A DNA stretch of 64,000 nucleotides, taken from Mycobacteroides chelonae (GTDB lineage Bacteria > Actinomycetota > Actinomycetes > Mycobacteriales > Mycobacteriaceae). The stretch lies in assembly GCF_016767715.1 (NCBI RefSeq), contig NZ_CP050145.1, positions 1,240,001 through 1,304,000 on the forward strand. Reading direction: 5' to 3'. How positions within the stretch are numbered: the stretch's first letter is position 1; each line of letters begins with the position of its first letter. Of this stretch, positions 1 through 8,832 are shown in pieces. The translations under genes were made by a program, and so were the position numbers. The notes below the pieces were generated by a model. The model was not told where the DNA came from. It saw only the letters and a list, made by a program, of their open reading frames with translations, and did no database searches.

Positions 1-732
1 TCCGAACTGCTCGGGGGTGAGCTGCTCACCGTCCACCGTCCCGGTCAGCAGGCGGGAAACCACATCGTTGCCCGGACAGTCCCGGCGTTGTTCGGCGAGC
101 TGATAGGAGTATCCGAGGATCTGGGCGGCGCCGACACGGGGATCGATCTCGACATCGGCCTCGTCGTACCCCGTCATCTGGTTGCTCCATTCGAAGAGCT
201 TGACGCGGTCTTCCTCTGGGACACCGATCAATTCGGCGATGGCCTGCATGGGCAGCTCACTGGCCACCTCCCGCACGAATTCGCCGTGCCCGCCCTCGAT
301 CGCGGCCCGTACGATGCGTTCTGCCCGCTCCTCCAGGGTGATGCGCAAGGCCGCGATCGAGCGTGGGGTGAACATGCGCGACACCAGCCCGCGGAGCTTG
401 GTGTGTTCGGGGGCATCCTTGTTGATGAGGACAGACAGCGTGGCCTGGAACTCTTCCGGGCTGATGTGGTCCTCGAGACGGGGGATGGCGCCCTTGCGGC
501 CCGACGAGAAGATGTCGGTGTGTAGTGAAACCTGACGCACGTCACGATGCTTGGAAATAACCCAATAGCCGTCGTCGGCGAATCCGCCCACCGTGCGTGG
601 CTGCGGGTTCCACCAGACGGGTGCCTCCCGGCGCAGGGTCGCGAACTCCGCGTGTGGCATCCGTTCTCCGTACAGCCCCGGATCGGTGAAATCGAATCCC
701 TCCGGAAGTCCCAGCTCCGCAGTACTTTTCAT
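1..732 (-). CDS. Cytochrome P450, CYP125-like (3' part outside window)
   Basis: The N-terminal 244 residues of a P450 are visible; the I-helix, ExxR and haem-cysteine regions lie beyond the left edge. The stretch PEGFDFTDPGLYGERMP, the APVWWN motif, a GGF..DGYW segment and the TDIFSSGR segment resemble the steroid C26/27-hydroxylase CYP125 family as I remember it. DAPEHTKLRGLVSRMFTPR is the usual P450 substrate-side block. The ATG at 732 is preferred over the one at 738 because a GGAGG lies nine bases ahead of it. The gene follows the CYP51 operon on the same strand. The exact CYP subfamily is not certain; CYP142 or another sterol P450 is possible. Confidence 0.85.
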   Translation of the reverse strand, partial: MKSTAELGLPEGFDFTDPGLYGERMPHAEFATLRREAPVWWNPQPRTVGGFADDGYWVISKHRDVRQVSLHTDIFSSGRKGAIPRLEDHISPEEFQATLSVLINKDAPEHTKLRGLVSRMFTPRSIAALRITLEERAERIVRAAIEGGHGEFVREVASELPMQAIAELIGVPEEDRVKLFEWSNQMTGYDEADVEIDPRVGAAQILGYSYQLAEQRRDCPGNDVVSRLLTGTVDGEQLTPEQFG

Positions 733-752
733 TGCCATACACCTCCGTATGT

Positions 753-814
753 GGCCGAATGTCGACTTTCTGTGCCCGCTGATCGCGGTTCTTCGCCGAA
801 ACTCGACACTCGGC
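753..814. repeat. Intergenic inverted repeat, GAGTGTCGA type, copy 1
   Basis: The arms at 753-767 and 800-814 pair at 13 of 15 positions (core ATGTCGA against TCGACACT). The element sits in the gap between the partial P450 and the Rv0762c-like gene. A related element with the same GAGTGTCGA and TCGACACTCG arms is at 22361-22430. It could be a terminator for the operon above or a member of a dispersed palindrome family. Confidence 0.5.
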
Positions 815-838
815 GCGGTGGGTGGGGAAGCCCGCCGT

Positions 839-1384
839 TCACCAGAGGGGGACCGGGGTCTTGCCAAGTGGGTAGTAGCCGGGCACCTTCTCGCCCGACA
901 GGCCGCGCTGAATGCGTTTCTGCATGCCCTCGCTGAGCTTGCCCGCCTTGATGAGGTCCATGTACAGGGCGGAAACGTGGCCGAAATCGAAGAAGTCGCG
1001 TTGCCAATTCCATTGGCCATTACCGGCATACCGGAACCAGCTGCCTCCGATGCCATAGATCTCGGACTCACTGCCGTCGGAGTCCGTGGCGATCTGCTTC
1101 CAGAATCCGATAACCTCGCCTTGCTTGTCGTCGACGATCACCTTCTGATACGGATACGTCCACCCGTCCAGGCCCTCCATCTCCTGGCCGAGGGCGATAT
1201 CCCGTATCTCGTCGATGCCGACGCACATCACGTCTTCCTTGGGGCCGATGTTCCAGCCGTAGGTGGCATCGTCGGTGTAGAAGCGAGCCAACGGTTTCCA
1301 GTCGCCGGCCTTCTCGGCATCCAGATTGGCCTGTAGCCAGTCCGCGACGACATCGTCGAGTTCTTGGCGGGGGAATTGCGGCAT
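839..1384 (-). CDS. Conserved hypothetical protein, Rv0762c-like (NTF2/SnoaL-like fold suspected)
   Basis: This is a 181-residue protein, the same length I recall for Rv0762c, and it occupies the same place after the ferredoxin and cyp51. It is rich in Trp, Tyr and Phe and has an acidic N-terminal helix (DVVADWLQANLDAEKAGDW) followed by FYTDDATYGW. That pattern resembles NTF2-like proteins in which a helix precedes a cone-shaped beta sheet. It is the last gene of the TetR-CYP123-SDR-CYP51-ferredoxin operon, 11 bases after the ferredoxin stop. The function is unknown; a small-molecule-binding or isomerase-like role in sterol metabolism is inferred from context only. Confidence 0.8.
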   Translation of the reverse strand: MPQFPRQELDDVVADWLQANLDAEKAGDWKPLARFYTDDATYGWNIGPKEDVMCVGIDEIRDIALGQEMEGLDGWTYPYQKVIVDDKQGEVIGFWKQIATDSDGSESEIYGIGGSWFRYAGNGQWNWQRDFFDFGHVSALYMDLIKAGKLSEGMQKRIQRGLSGEKVPGYYPLGKTPVPLW

Positions 1385-1395
1385 CGTTGACGCTC

Positions 1396-1599
<204 letters not shown>

Positions 1600-2952
1600 T
1601 CAGGCCCCTCGGCGCCGGTAACGAACCTTGGCGGGCTGTGCCAGCTGCACCACCATCTTGGAGTGATCGTTGTGGTATGAGTCGGCGGGCTGGGCCATCT
1701 CGAACTCATACTCGCGCAACAACACCGAGAAGATGGCTTTGATCTGCATGGTGGCGAACGCGGCGCCCACGCAGCGGTGCCGGCCCGCGCCGAACGGTAT
1801 CCAGGTCCAGCGGTTCACGATGTCTTCCTGGCGGGGCTTCTCGTATCGGTCGGGCACAAATCCGTCCGGGTCGGGGAAGTCCTCGGCGATCCGGTTCGAG
1901 ACAGCGGGAGAAGCCGCCACCATGTCACCGCTATGGATGGGAAAACCGCCCACCTCGAATTCGCCCTTGGCGACCCGCATCAGGACGATCAAAGGCGGGT
2001 GCAGCCGCAGGGTCTCCTTGAGTACATTCTCCAGCTTCGGGATCTGGCGCAGGGCATGGAAACTCACCTCGCTGCCATCGGCGTACAGCTCGTTCAGCTC
2101 GTCGATGACCTGCGTTTGGATAGCGGGGTGCCGGAGTAGTTCGATGAGAACCCAGGAGGCGGTTCCGGAGCTGGTGTGGTGCCCGGCGAACATCATGGAG
2201 ATGAACATGCCGGTGATCTCATCGGCGGTGAAGCGGGGATTGCCGTCCTCGTCTTTGATCATGATCAGCACGTCGAGCATGTCGCGCTGGCTCTTGTCGG
2301 TGGGCGGGTTGGCAATCCGGCTGTTCATGATCTCTTGGACCAGCGCCACCAAGCCCGCACGCGCGGCATCGCGTTGCCGGAAGCTCTCGATCTCCAGGTA
2401 CGGGTCCACGTAGCACAGCGGGTCGGTGCCCTGCTCAAGCTGGTGGTAGAGGTGCGCGAACCGGCCGTCGAGTTCATCGCGAAACTTCTTGCCGATCAGG
2501 CACGCCGACGAGGTGTAGATGGTCAGCTCGGCGAAAAACTCGAGAAGATCAATCTCACCGCTCTCACCCCACTGCGAGATCATCTGCCGGACTTCGTTTT
2601 CGATGGTTGCCGCGTGGCCTTTCATCTGTTCGCCGCGCAGCGCCGCGTTGTGCAGCATCTCCTTGCGGCGTTCGGGATCGGCATCGAAGACCACGCCCTT
2701 GCCGAAAATCGGCGTCATGAACGGGTACGCCTCGGCCTGATCCAAATCGTCGTCGCTGGAGCGGAAGAAGAATTCGTTGGCCTCGGCGCCGGAGAGAAAT
2801 ACGACCTGCTTGTCGGCAAGCTGGAAGGTGCCGACGTTCCCGCATTCCTCCCGGATGCGCCGCATCAGCGCGATGGGGTCGGTGCGGAATTCCTCGAGGT
2901 GGCCGTACTGGTCCTCACCGCCGGAGACCCGCGGAACGGTGGGAGTGGTCAT
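1600..2952 (-). CDS. cyp51: Sterol 14-alpha-demethylase, cytochrome P450 CYP51
   Basis: This 450-residue P450 is very close to M. tuberculosis CYP51 (Rv0764c). Shared blocks include HLEEFRTDP near the start, the I-helix FAGHHTSSGT, the ExxR segment KETLRLHPP and the haem-binding loop FGAGRHRCVG. Family knowledge: CYP51 removes the 14-alpha-methyl group of lanosterol-type sterols using ferredoxin-delivered electrons, and it is an azole-binding enzyme. The physiological substrate in mycobacteria is debated because they make little sterol. Its start overlaps the SDR stop by four bases (ATGA), and the ferredoxin follows directly, which indicates one operon under the TetR regulator at 4978-5565. 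Confidence 0.97.
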   Translation of the reverse strand: MTTPTVPRVSGGEDQYGHLEEFRTDPIALMRRIREECGNVGTFQLADKQVVFLSGAEANEFFFRSSDDDLDQAEAYPFMTPIFGKGVVFDADPERRKEMLHNAALRGEQMKGHAATIENEVRQMISQWGESGEIDLLEFFAELTIYTSSACLIGKKFRDELDGRFAHLYHQLEQGTDPLCYVDPYLEIESFRQRDAARAGLVALVQEIMNSRIANPPTDKSQRDMLDVLIMIKDEDGNPRFTADEITGMFISMMFAGHHTSSGTASWVLIELLRHPAIQTQVIDELNELYADGSEVSFHALRQIPKLENVLKETLRLHPPLIVLMRVAKGEFEVGGFPIHSGDMVAASPAVSNRIAEDFPDPDGFVPDRYEKPRQEDIVNRWTWIPFGAGRHRCVGAAFATMQIKAIFSVLLREYEFEMAQPADSYHNDHSKMVVQLAQPAKVRYRRRGA

Positions 2953-3776
2953 GAGGGCATTCCTTCCTCACCAAGCTCAAGTTTCTGTTTGTCGGCGGGT
3001 GCATCCGTCAGGGGCGCCTCCGGCTGCACCTCCATCTCCGCGATGTGTGCGCCCCTGGGTGTTTCGGCGACGAAGGTGACCGCACGTGCGATATCCGAGG
3101 GGCGCAGGAAGTAGGAGTGCCGCGCTTGTCCCCACGTCTTCCAGTCCTCCAGCATGGGGCCGACCTGCTCGGCCGAGAGCTGCCAGCCCATCGAGGTCAG
3201 GGTCGGCCCGGGGTGCACGATGGAGGCCCTGACGCCGGTGCCCTCCAACTCCATCCGCATGGTGTTCACCATGGCGAGCAGGGCCGCCTTGGCCGCCCCA
3301 TAGGCGCCCATGTGGGGGCGCTGGTGCAGTGCGACATCGGATCCGATGAACACCACGTCGCCGCGCCGCCTCGCCACCATGTCGGGCACGATCGCCGTGG
3401 CGAGCCGATTGGCGCCCAACAGGTGCACCTGAATCTGCGCGGCGAAGGTGTCGGCACTCATTTCATGGACCCGTCCCGGGTACATGTCGCCGGCTCCCGA
3501 TACCAGCAGGTCGATCTCGCCCAGTGCATCAATGCTCTGCGCAACAAAAGACTTCACCGAATCCGCGTCGGTGACATCCAGAGGGAAGGCGACTGCCTCT
3601 CCGCCGTCGGCCTGGATCTTCTCGACGAGTTCGGTCAGCTTGTCGACGCGGCGAGCGCCGAGCGCCACCGGGAATCCGCGGCCGGCGAGCTCGATTGCCG
3701 TCGCCGCGCCGATACCCGAGGACGCTCCGGCGATGATCGATGGACGCCGGTCTGGGTGCGGCTCAAAACGGGGCAT
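2949..3776 (-). CDS. Short-chain dehydrogenase/reductase (Rv0765c-like)
   Basis: This is a 275-residue classical SDR. The NAD(P)-binding glycine motif GASSGIGAA is near residue 18, the NNAG-equivalent is SGAGD, and the catalytic YGAAK is near residue 158. It shares one base with the CYP123 stop upstream and four with the cyp51 start downstream, so translation of the three is probably coupled. Family knowledge allows oxidation or reduction of a hydroxyl or keto group; a sterol or other terpenoid substrate is inferred from the P450 neighbours. The C-terminal tail, rich in Ala, Pro and Glu, is not part of the SDR core. Confidence 0.92.
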   Translation of the reverse strand: MPRFEPHPDRRPSIIAGASSGIGAATAIELAGRGFPVALGARRVDKLTELVEKIQADGGEAVAFPLDVTDADSVKSFVAQSIDALGEIDLLVSGAGDMYPGRVHEMSADTFAAQIQVHLLGANRLATAIVPDMVARRRGDVVFIGSDVALHQRPHMGAYGAAKAALLAMVNTMRMELEGTGVRASIVHPGPTLTSMGWQLSAEQVGPMLEDWKTWGQARHSYFLRPSDIARAVTFVAETPRGAHIAEMEVQPEAPLTDAPADKQKLELGEEGMPS

Positions 3777-4981
3777 TAACAGACCTCCACGGTGATGGGC
3801 AGAGAGGCGAACCCGCGAACATTGCTGGAATGCACACGCACGGAAGCACTTTCATCGATCTCGTAACGGCGAATCCGGGTGAATAGCTCGGTGAGTGCCA
3901 CCTTGGCCTCCATCCGTGCCAGATGCGCACCGAGGCAGAAATGCGCACCGCTGCCAAAGCTCACGAGCTTGGCGCCGATCTCTCGCCCGATGCGGTACTC
4001 ATCGGCGTTCTCGAACACCCGGTCATCGCGGTTCGCCGAGCCGGGCAGCAGCAGCAGGATGTCACCGGCGGCAACTGTGGTGTCGTAGAAGGTCATATCC
4101 TCTGCCACGGTGCGCGCGAGGATCTGACTTGAGGTGTCGTACCGCAGCGACTCCTCCACCCATAGCGGAATGAGTTCGTGATCGGCATGGACGGCGGCAA
4201 GCTGGTCAGGGTTGCGATGGCCCCAGTACACGGCGTTGGCCAGCAGCTTGGTGGTCGTCTCGTTGCCGGCGATCACCATGAGGAACAGGAAGGCCAGCAC
4301 CTCCTCGTCAGTGAGGCGGTCGCCGTCGATTTCCGCCTGCAGGAGAGCGGAAGTCAGATCCTCCGTTGGGCGCCGGCGACGTTCTTTGACCATGTCGATG
4401 TAGTAAGTCATCAGGTCAAAGGAGGCCTGGATGGCCTCGGGCGGCACGTCGGCGAGGCCATCCTCACGGTGCATGACTCCGTCGGCCAACTCCCGGATGC
4501 GGGTCCGGTCGGGCTCGGGCACGCCCATCAGCTCCGAGATGACATCCATGGGCAGCTTGCCTGCATAGTCGGCGACGAAATCGAAGCTTTCCGACTGCAG
4601 GGCGTTGTCCAGGTGCGTGCGTGCAAGCGCGACGACCCGTCCTTCAAGCTCCCGGATTCGCCTGGGGGTGAATCCCTTCGACACCAGCGTGCGAAGCCGA
4701 AGATGCTCGGGGTCGTCCATCGCCAGGAACGACATCACCAGTTTGGCGTGTGGCCCGAAGGAGGCCTTGTCCATCGAGACACCGTTGGAGTTGGACAGTG
4801 CCTCGCTGTTCCTGAAGCCCTGCAGCACATCCTGGTGACGCGAGAGCGCCCAGAAGTTCAGGTCGTCGTTGCGATACAGCGGTGCTTCGTCGCGTAGGCG
4901 CCGGTAGTACGGGTACGGGTCCTCGTGAAAGTTGTAGTCGTACGGATCGAAAACCACAGAGGACATCGAGGCAGCCGTCAT
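3776..4981 (-). CDS. Cytochrome P450, CYP123-like (Rv0766c-like)
   Basis: This 401-residue P450 has a complete set of motifs: the I-helix IAGNETTTKL, the ExxR helix VEESLRYD and the haem loop FGSGAHFCLGAHLARME. Its position between the TetR gene and the SDR matches cyp123 in M. tuberculosis. The start at 4981 (MTAASMSS) overlaps the regulator stop in an ATGA, which makes the much longer upstream reading frame unlikely. Family knowledge: bacterial class I P450 fed by a small ferredoxin; the CYP123 substrate is not known to me. Co-transcription with cyp51 suggests an action on the same or a related lipid. Confidence 0.93.
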   Translation of the reverse strand: MTAASMSSVVFDPYDYNFHEDPYPYYRRLRDEAPLYRNDDLNFWALSRHQDVLQGFRNSEALSNSNGVSMDKASFGPHAKLVMSFLAMDDPEHLRLRTLVSKGFTPRRIRELEGRVVALARTHLDNALQSESFDFVADYAGKLPMDVISELMGVPEPDRTRIRELADGVMHREDGLADVPPEAIQASFDLMTYYIDMVKERRRRPTEDLTSALLQAEIDGDRLTDEEVLAFLFLMVIAGNETTTKLLANAVYWGHRNPDQLAAVHADHELIPLWVEESLRYDTSSQILARTVAEDMTFYDTTVAAGDILLLLPGSANRDDRVFENADEYRIGREIGAKLVSFGSGAHFCLGAHLARMEAKVALTELFTRIRRYEIDESASVRVHSSNVRGFASLPITVEVC

Positions 4982-5565
4982 TCGTTGCCTCCCAGCATGA
5001 GATCCACCACGAAGGTCAGTTTGTCGGCGATCTCGTGATACGTGAAGGTGCCGCTGCCCGCGTGCATGAGGGCGCCGAAGAAGGTCATTTCGAGGGCCGA
5101 CACCACGCGCGGATCGGCGTCGGGTCCCATGGCCGAGCGGATCCTGCGATGGATTTCCAGCCCGATCTTGTCGCGGACGGCACGCACAGCTTCGTCGTTG
5201 TTGCTCAGCAGCGCGGTCGTGCACCCCGTGGCGATCTCGGGCTCGTCGGCAACCACCAATGCCAGGTTGCGCAGCGTCTTGGTGACCCGGGCGGTTTGGC
5301 CGTCGTTGACGTCGGTGAAGTAGGGCGCCTCATGGATGAGGTCGAGGTAGATCTCGGCCACCAGATGACTCTTGGAGGAGAAGTAGGTGTATGCGGTCGC
5401 GGGGGCCACCTTCGCGCGTGCGGCCACGCCGCGGATCGTCATATCCGCGTACGTCGTCTCGCCGAGCATCTCCCGGCCTGCGGTGACGATCTTGCGGATC
5501 GTCTCTTCCTGCCGCCGGTTTCGCGGCGAGTCGCTTGTCAGGGTCACCACAGCTTCACTGGACAC
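4978..5565 (-). CDS. TetR-family repressor of the CYP51/aldehyde dehydrogenase divergon (Rv0767c-like)
   Basis: This 195-residue protein has an N-terminal TetR helix-turn-helix (TIRGVAARAKVAPATAYTYF, about residues 43-62) and a ligand-binding helical C-terminal half. The GTG at 5565 follows the -10 box TAATCT by six bases with no Shine-Dalgarno sequence, so a leaderless transcript is likely. The palindrome at 5558-5573 covers this start and the -10 box, and a stronger one at 5703-5716 sits ahead of the aldehyde dehydrogenase. This arrangement predicts autorepression and control of both operons. The ligand is unknown; a sterol or aldehyde intermediate is a reasonable guess. Confidence 0.93.
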   Translation of the reverse strand: MSSEAVVTLTSDSPRNRRQEETIRKIVTAGREMLGETTYADMTIRGVAARAKVAPATAYTYFSSKSHLVAEIYLDLIHEAPYFTDVNDGQTARVTKTLRNLALVVADEPEIATGCTTALLSNNDEAVRAVRDKIGLEIHRRIRSAMGPDADPRVVSALEMTFFGALMHAGSGTFTYHEIADKLTFVVDLMLGGNE

Positions 5566-5573
5566 TTGTCCAG
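5558..5573. promoter_or_regulatory. Probable TetR operator 1, overlapping the regulator start
   Basis: CTGGACA-CT-TGTCCAG has two 7-base arms around a 2-base centre. It overlaps both the putative -10 TAATCT (5572-5577, minus strand) and the GTG start of the TetR gene. The same half-site TGGACA occurs in the palindrome at 5703-5716, so both are probably bound by the Rv0767c-like protein. Confidence 0.75.
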
Positions 5574-5658
5574 ATTAGCGTGCGTGCGGCAACCGAGCAA
5601 TACTGTTCATGAAAAATGCTGTCCAACACTAGTTTTTGAATAGTCACTGGATGCGCTC

Positions 5659-5688
5659 TTGCCATGGATTGATTCAGGTGGTTATGGT
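5659..5688 (+). promoter_or_regulatory. Predicted sigma-A promoter of the aldehyde dehydrogenase operon
   Basis: TTGCCA (5659-5664) and TATGGT (5683-5688) are separated by 18 bases and resemble -35 and -10 boxes. Transcription would begin near 5695, just ahead of the operator palindrome at 5703-5716 and about 40 bases before the ATG. Confidence 0.5.
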
Positions 5689-5702
5689 TCACCAGTAAGG
5701 AA

Positions 5703-5716
5703 TGGACACGTGTCCA
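5703..5716. promoter_or_regulatory. Probable TetR operator 2, perfect 14-base palindrome
   Basis: TGGACACGTGTCCA is identical on both strands. It lies 20 bases ahead of the aldehyde dehydrogenase ATG and shares its half-sites with the palindrome at 5558-5573. Binding here would block the plus-strand operon just after its predicted start of transcription. Confidence 0.8.
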
Positions 5717-5736
5717 GATTGTTGGAATGAGGTGAC

Positions 5737-7206
5737 ATGACGCTTCTGGCCGATGGCGACAGTGATCTGTTCATCGACGGAAAGTTGATTCCCGGCGGTG
5801 CCGGACGATTTCCTACGGTGAACCCGGCCACCGAGGAGGTGCTCGGGTCCGCGGCCGATGCCGATGCCGATGACATGAGCCATGCCATCGAGGCGGCGCG
5901 CCGTGCGTTCGACGACACCGATTGGTCACGCAATGTGGAGCTGCGAGTGCGGTGCCTGCGGCAGCTCCGGGATGGCATGCGGGCTCACATCGAGGAGCTG
6001 CGCGACCTGACCATCGCCGAGGTGGGGGCGCCTCGGATGCTGACCGCCGGTGCGCAGCTGGAGGGGCCGGTGGACGATCTGCGGTTCGCCGCCGACACCG
6101 CGGAATCCTTCGGCTGGAGTACTGATCTCGGTGTTGCCTCACCGATGGGCATCAAGACTCAGCGGACTCTCATGCGTGAGGCCGTTGGCGTGGTCGGCGC
6201 GGTCACGCCGTGGAACTTTCCGCATCAGATCAACCTCGCCAAGGTGGGGCCCGCGCTCGCCGCCGGTAATACCCTGATACTCAAGCCCGCTCCGGATACT
6301 CCCTGGTGCGCGGCGGTGCTAGGCCGAATCATTGCCGAGCACACCGATTTCCCACCGGGCGTCTTCAACATCGTGACTTCCAGCGACCACCGCATCGGTG
6401 CGCAGCTGTCGACGGATACCCGGGTGGACATGGTGTCGTTCACCGGTTCCACGGCGACCGGACGCGCGGTCATGACCGATGCCGCCGCCACCGTCAAGAA
6501 GGTGTTCTTGGAACTCGGCGGCAAGTCGGCGTTCATCGTGCTCGATGACGCCGACCTCGCCGCGGCCTGCTCGGTCTCCGCATTCACCGCGGCGATGCAT
6601 GCGGGCCAGGGCTGTGCCATCACCACCAGGCTGGTCGTACCGCGTGCACGCTACGAGGAGGCGGTGCAGGCGGCGGCCGCCACGATGGGCTCGCTCAAGC
6701 CGGGGGATCCCACCAAACCGGGCACGATCTGTGGCCCGGTGATCTCGGCGTGTCAGCGCGACCGGGTCCAGTCCTACCTGGATCTTGCTGTTGCCGAGGG
6801 TGGTTCATTCGCCTGCGGAGGCGGACGGCCAGAGGGTAGAGACCGCGGATTCTTCATCGAACCCACCGTCGTCACCGGACTGACCAACGATGCGCGCGTG
6901 GCGCGCGAGGAGATCTTCGGCCCGGTGCTGGTGGTCATCGCCCATGACGGCGACGACGACGCGGTGCGGATCGCCAACGATTCGCCGTACGGACTGTCCG
7001 GGACGGTGTTCAGCGGAGACGACGAGCGTGCGGCGCGAGTGGCATCACGGCTGCGGGTGGGAACGGTGAATGTCAACGGCGGTGTCTGGTATTCCGCCGA
7101 CGCACCCTTCGGCGGCTACAAGCAATCGGGTAACGGCAGAGAGATGGGCGTCGCCGGTTTCGAGGAATACCTGGAAACCAAAGTCATTGCAACGGCTGTG
7201 AAATAG
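5737..7206 (+). CDS. aldA: NAD(P)-dependent aldehyde dehydrogenase (Rv0768/AldA-like)
   Basis: This 489-residue protein covers the whole aldehyde dehydrogenase superfamily fold. Visible motifs are TPWNFP, the cofactor-loop FTGSTATG, the catalytic glutamate in LELGGK (about residue 259) and the catalytic cysteine in GQGC (about residue 293). The reaction is oxidation of an aldehyde to a carboxylic acid with NAD(P)+. A GAGGTG precedes the ATG. It leads a tightly packed operon with an SDR, a hydroxyacid-type dehydrogenase and two further genes, in the same order as Rv0768-Rv0771. It is divergent from the P450 operon and probably shares its TetR control. Confidence 0.95.
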   Translation: MTLLADGDSDLFIDGKLIPGGAGRFPTVNPATEEVLGSAADADADDMSHAIEAARRAFDDTDWSRNVELRVRCLRQLRDGMRAHIEELRDLTIAEVGAPRMLTAGAQLEGPVDDLRFAADTAESFGWSTDLGVASPMGIKTQRTLMREAVGVVGAVTPWNFPHQINLAKVGPALAAGNTLILKPAPDTPWCAAVLGRIIAEHTDFPPGVFNIVTSSDHRIGAQLSTDTRVDMVSFTGSTATGRAVMTDAAATVKKVFLELGGKSAFIVLDDADLAAACSVSAFTAAMHAGQGCAITTRLVVPRARYEEAVQAAAATMGSLKPGDPTKPGTICGPVISACQRDRVQSYLDLAVAEGGSFACGGGRPEGRDRGFFIEPTVVTGLTNDARVAREEIFGPVLVVIAHDGDDDAVRIANDSPYGLSGTVFSGDDERAARVASRLRVGTVNVNGGVWYSADAPFGGYKQSGNGREMGVAGFEEYLETKVIATAVK

Positions 7207-7216
7207 AGGAGATCTC

Positions 7217-7969
7217 ATGGGAGAGTTCGAGGGCAAGGTCGCCATCGTCACCGGAGCCGCACAGGGCATCGGCGAAGCATATGCGCACGCGCTGGCCGGC
7301 CAAGGTGCGGCCGTGGTGGTCGCCGATATCAACGCCGAGTTAGGGGAGGGTGTCGCCAAGCAGATCGTGGCCGACGGCGGCAAGGCCATCTTCGCAAGTG
7401 TCGACGTCTCCGACCCCGATTCGGCAATGGCCATGGCGGACAAGGCGGTCGCAGAGTTCGGCGGTATCGACTACCTGGTGAACAACGCCGCCATCTACGG
7501 CGGCATGAAGCTCGACCTGCTGCTGTCGGTGCCGTGGGACTACTACAAGAAGTTCATGAGCGTGAACCAGGATGGCGCGCTGGTGTGTACCCGGGCGGTG
7601 TACAAGCACATCGCCAAGCGTGGCGGCGGCGCCATTGTCAACCAATCATCCACGGCTGCCTGGCTGTACTCGGGGTTCTATGGGCTTGCCAAGGTAGGCA
7701 TCAATGGTCTGACGCAGCAGCTTTCGCGTGAACTGGGTGGCCAGAAGATCCGCATCAACGCCATCGCGCCGGGGCCCACCGACACCGAGGCCACCCGCGG
7801 CACGGTGCCCGAGCAGTTCCGCAGCGAGCTCGTCAAGAACATCCCGCTGAGCCGCATGGGCACCGTCGACGACATGGTGGGCATGTGTCTTTTCCTATTG
7901 TCGGACAAGGCGTCCTGGATCACCGGCCAGGTGTTCAACGTCGACGGCGGACAGATCATCCGGTCATGA
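7217..7969 (+). CDS. Short-chain dehydrogenase/reductase (Rv0769-like)
   Basis: This is a 250-residue classical SDR with TGAAQGIGEA near residue 12, LVNNAAI, the catalytic Ser in NQSSTA and YGLAK as the Tyr-Lys pair. The C-terminal FNVDGGQ is typical of the family. AGGAGA lies six bases before the ATG. It starts ten bases after aldA and overlaps the next gene by three bases. The substrate is unknown; with the aldehyde dehydrogenase it could form an alcohol-to-acid oxidation series. Confidence 0.94.
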   Translation: MGEFEGKVAIVTGAAQGIGEAYAHALAGQGAAVVVADINAELGEGVAKQIVADGGKAIFASVDVSDPDSAMAMADKAVAEFGGIDYLVNNAAIYGGMKLDLLLSVPWDYYKKFMSVNQDGALVCTRAVYKHIAKRGGGAIVNQSSTAAWLYSGFYGLAKVGINGLTQQLSRELGGQKIRINAIAPGPTDTEATRGTVPEQFRSELVKNIPLSRMGTVDDMVGMCLFLLSDKASWITGQVFNVDGGQIIRS

Positions 7970-8832
7970 CGCAGTCTGCCCTCTCACTCGGGTACATCGG
8001 TCTGGGCAACATGGGTGCGCCCATGGCCCAGCGGCTTGTCGACTGGCCCGGCGGCCTGACGGTCTTCGATCTGCGGGCCGAGACCATGGCGCCGCTTGTC
8101 GAGGCCGGCGCGCGTGCGGCGGACAACCTGGCCGATATCGCCGATGCCGACCTCATCAGCGTCACCGTGCTAGACGACGCACAGGTACGTGAGGTGGTCG
8201 GAGAACTCGCGCCCAGGGTCAAGCCGGGCACCATCATCGCCATCCACTCCACCATCAGTGACGCGACAGCGGTGCAGCTGGCCAACGAACTGGCACCACA
8301 ACGGATTCACGTCATCGACGCACCGGTGAGCGGTGGCGCCCCCGGCGCACACAAGGGCGAGTTGGCCACCATGGTCGGCGCCGACGACGAGACGTTCGCG
8401 CGGGTCAAGGAGCCCTTCTCGAAGTGGGCATCGCTGGTGATTCATGCCGGTTCCCCTGGTGCGGGTACCCGGATGAAGTTGGCGCGCAACCTCCTACATT
8501 TCGTTGCCTTCACCGCGGCCGGGGAGGCGCAGCGCCTGGCCGAAAGTTGTGGCCTGAACATCACCGACCTGGGCAAGGTGGTGCGTCATACGGACGCCAT
8601 CACCGGTGGGCCGGGCGCCATCATGTTGCGCGATACCACCGAACCGGTGACATCGGACAGCTTCTGGCTCCCGATCTTCACGCATGTGCGCGGTCTCGGT
8701 GAAAAGGACCTGAGCCTGGCCCTGGCGCTCGGCGAAGAGCAGTCCGTCGAGCTGCCGCTGGCCGCGTTGGCCCGTGAGCGACTGGCCGCGAGTCTTGGTG
8801 TGCCACACGAGGAAGGGGCAAGTAATGGATGA
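7966..8832 (+). CDS. NAD-binding 3-hydroxyisobutyrate dehydrogenase-like protein (Rv0770-like)
   Basis: This 288-residue protein of the beta-hydroxyacid dehydrogenase family has the N-terminal Rossmann motif GYIGLGNMGAPMA, the substrate-binding segment DAPVSGG and a catalytic lysine in the KLARN helix. The ATG at 7966 overlaps the previous stop in ATGA; a longer frame exists upstream but would run far into the SDR gene. Family members oxidise 3-hydroxyacids or reduce semialdehydes. The product likely works with the aldehyde dehydrogenase and SDR of the same operon, but its substrate is not known. Confidence 0.92.
   Translation: MTQSALSLGYIGLGNMGAPMAQRLVDWPGGLTVFDLRAETMAPLVEAGARAADNLADIADADLISVTVLDDAQVREVVGELAPRVKPGTIIAIHSTISDATAVQLANELAPQRIHVIDAPVSGGAPGAHKGELATMVGADDETFARVKEPFSKWASLVIHAGSPGAGTRMKLARNLLHFVAFTAAGEAQRLAESCGLNITDLGKVVRHTDAITGGPGAIMLRDTTEPVTSDSFWLPIFTHVRGLGEKDLSLALALGEEQSVELPLAALARERLAASLGVPHEEGASNG

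Noticed and set aside
2176..3114. Plus-strand open frame of 312 codons
   Set aside because: It is antisense to CYP51, whose motifs are complete.
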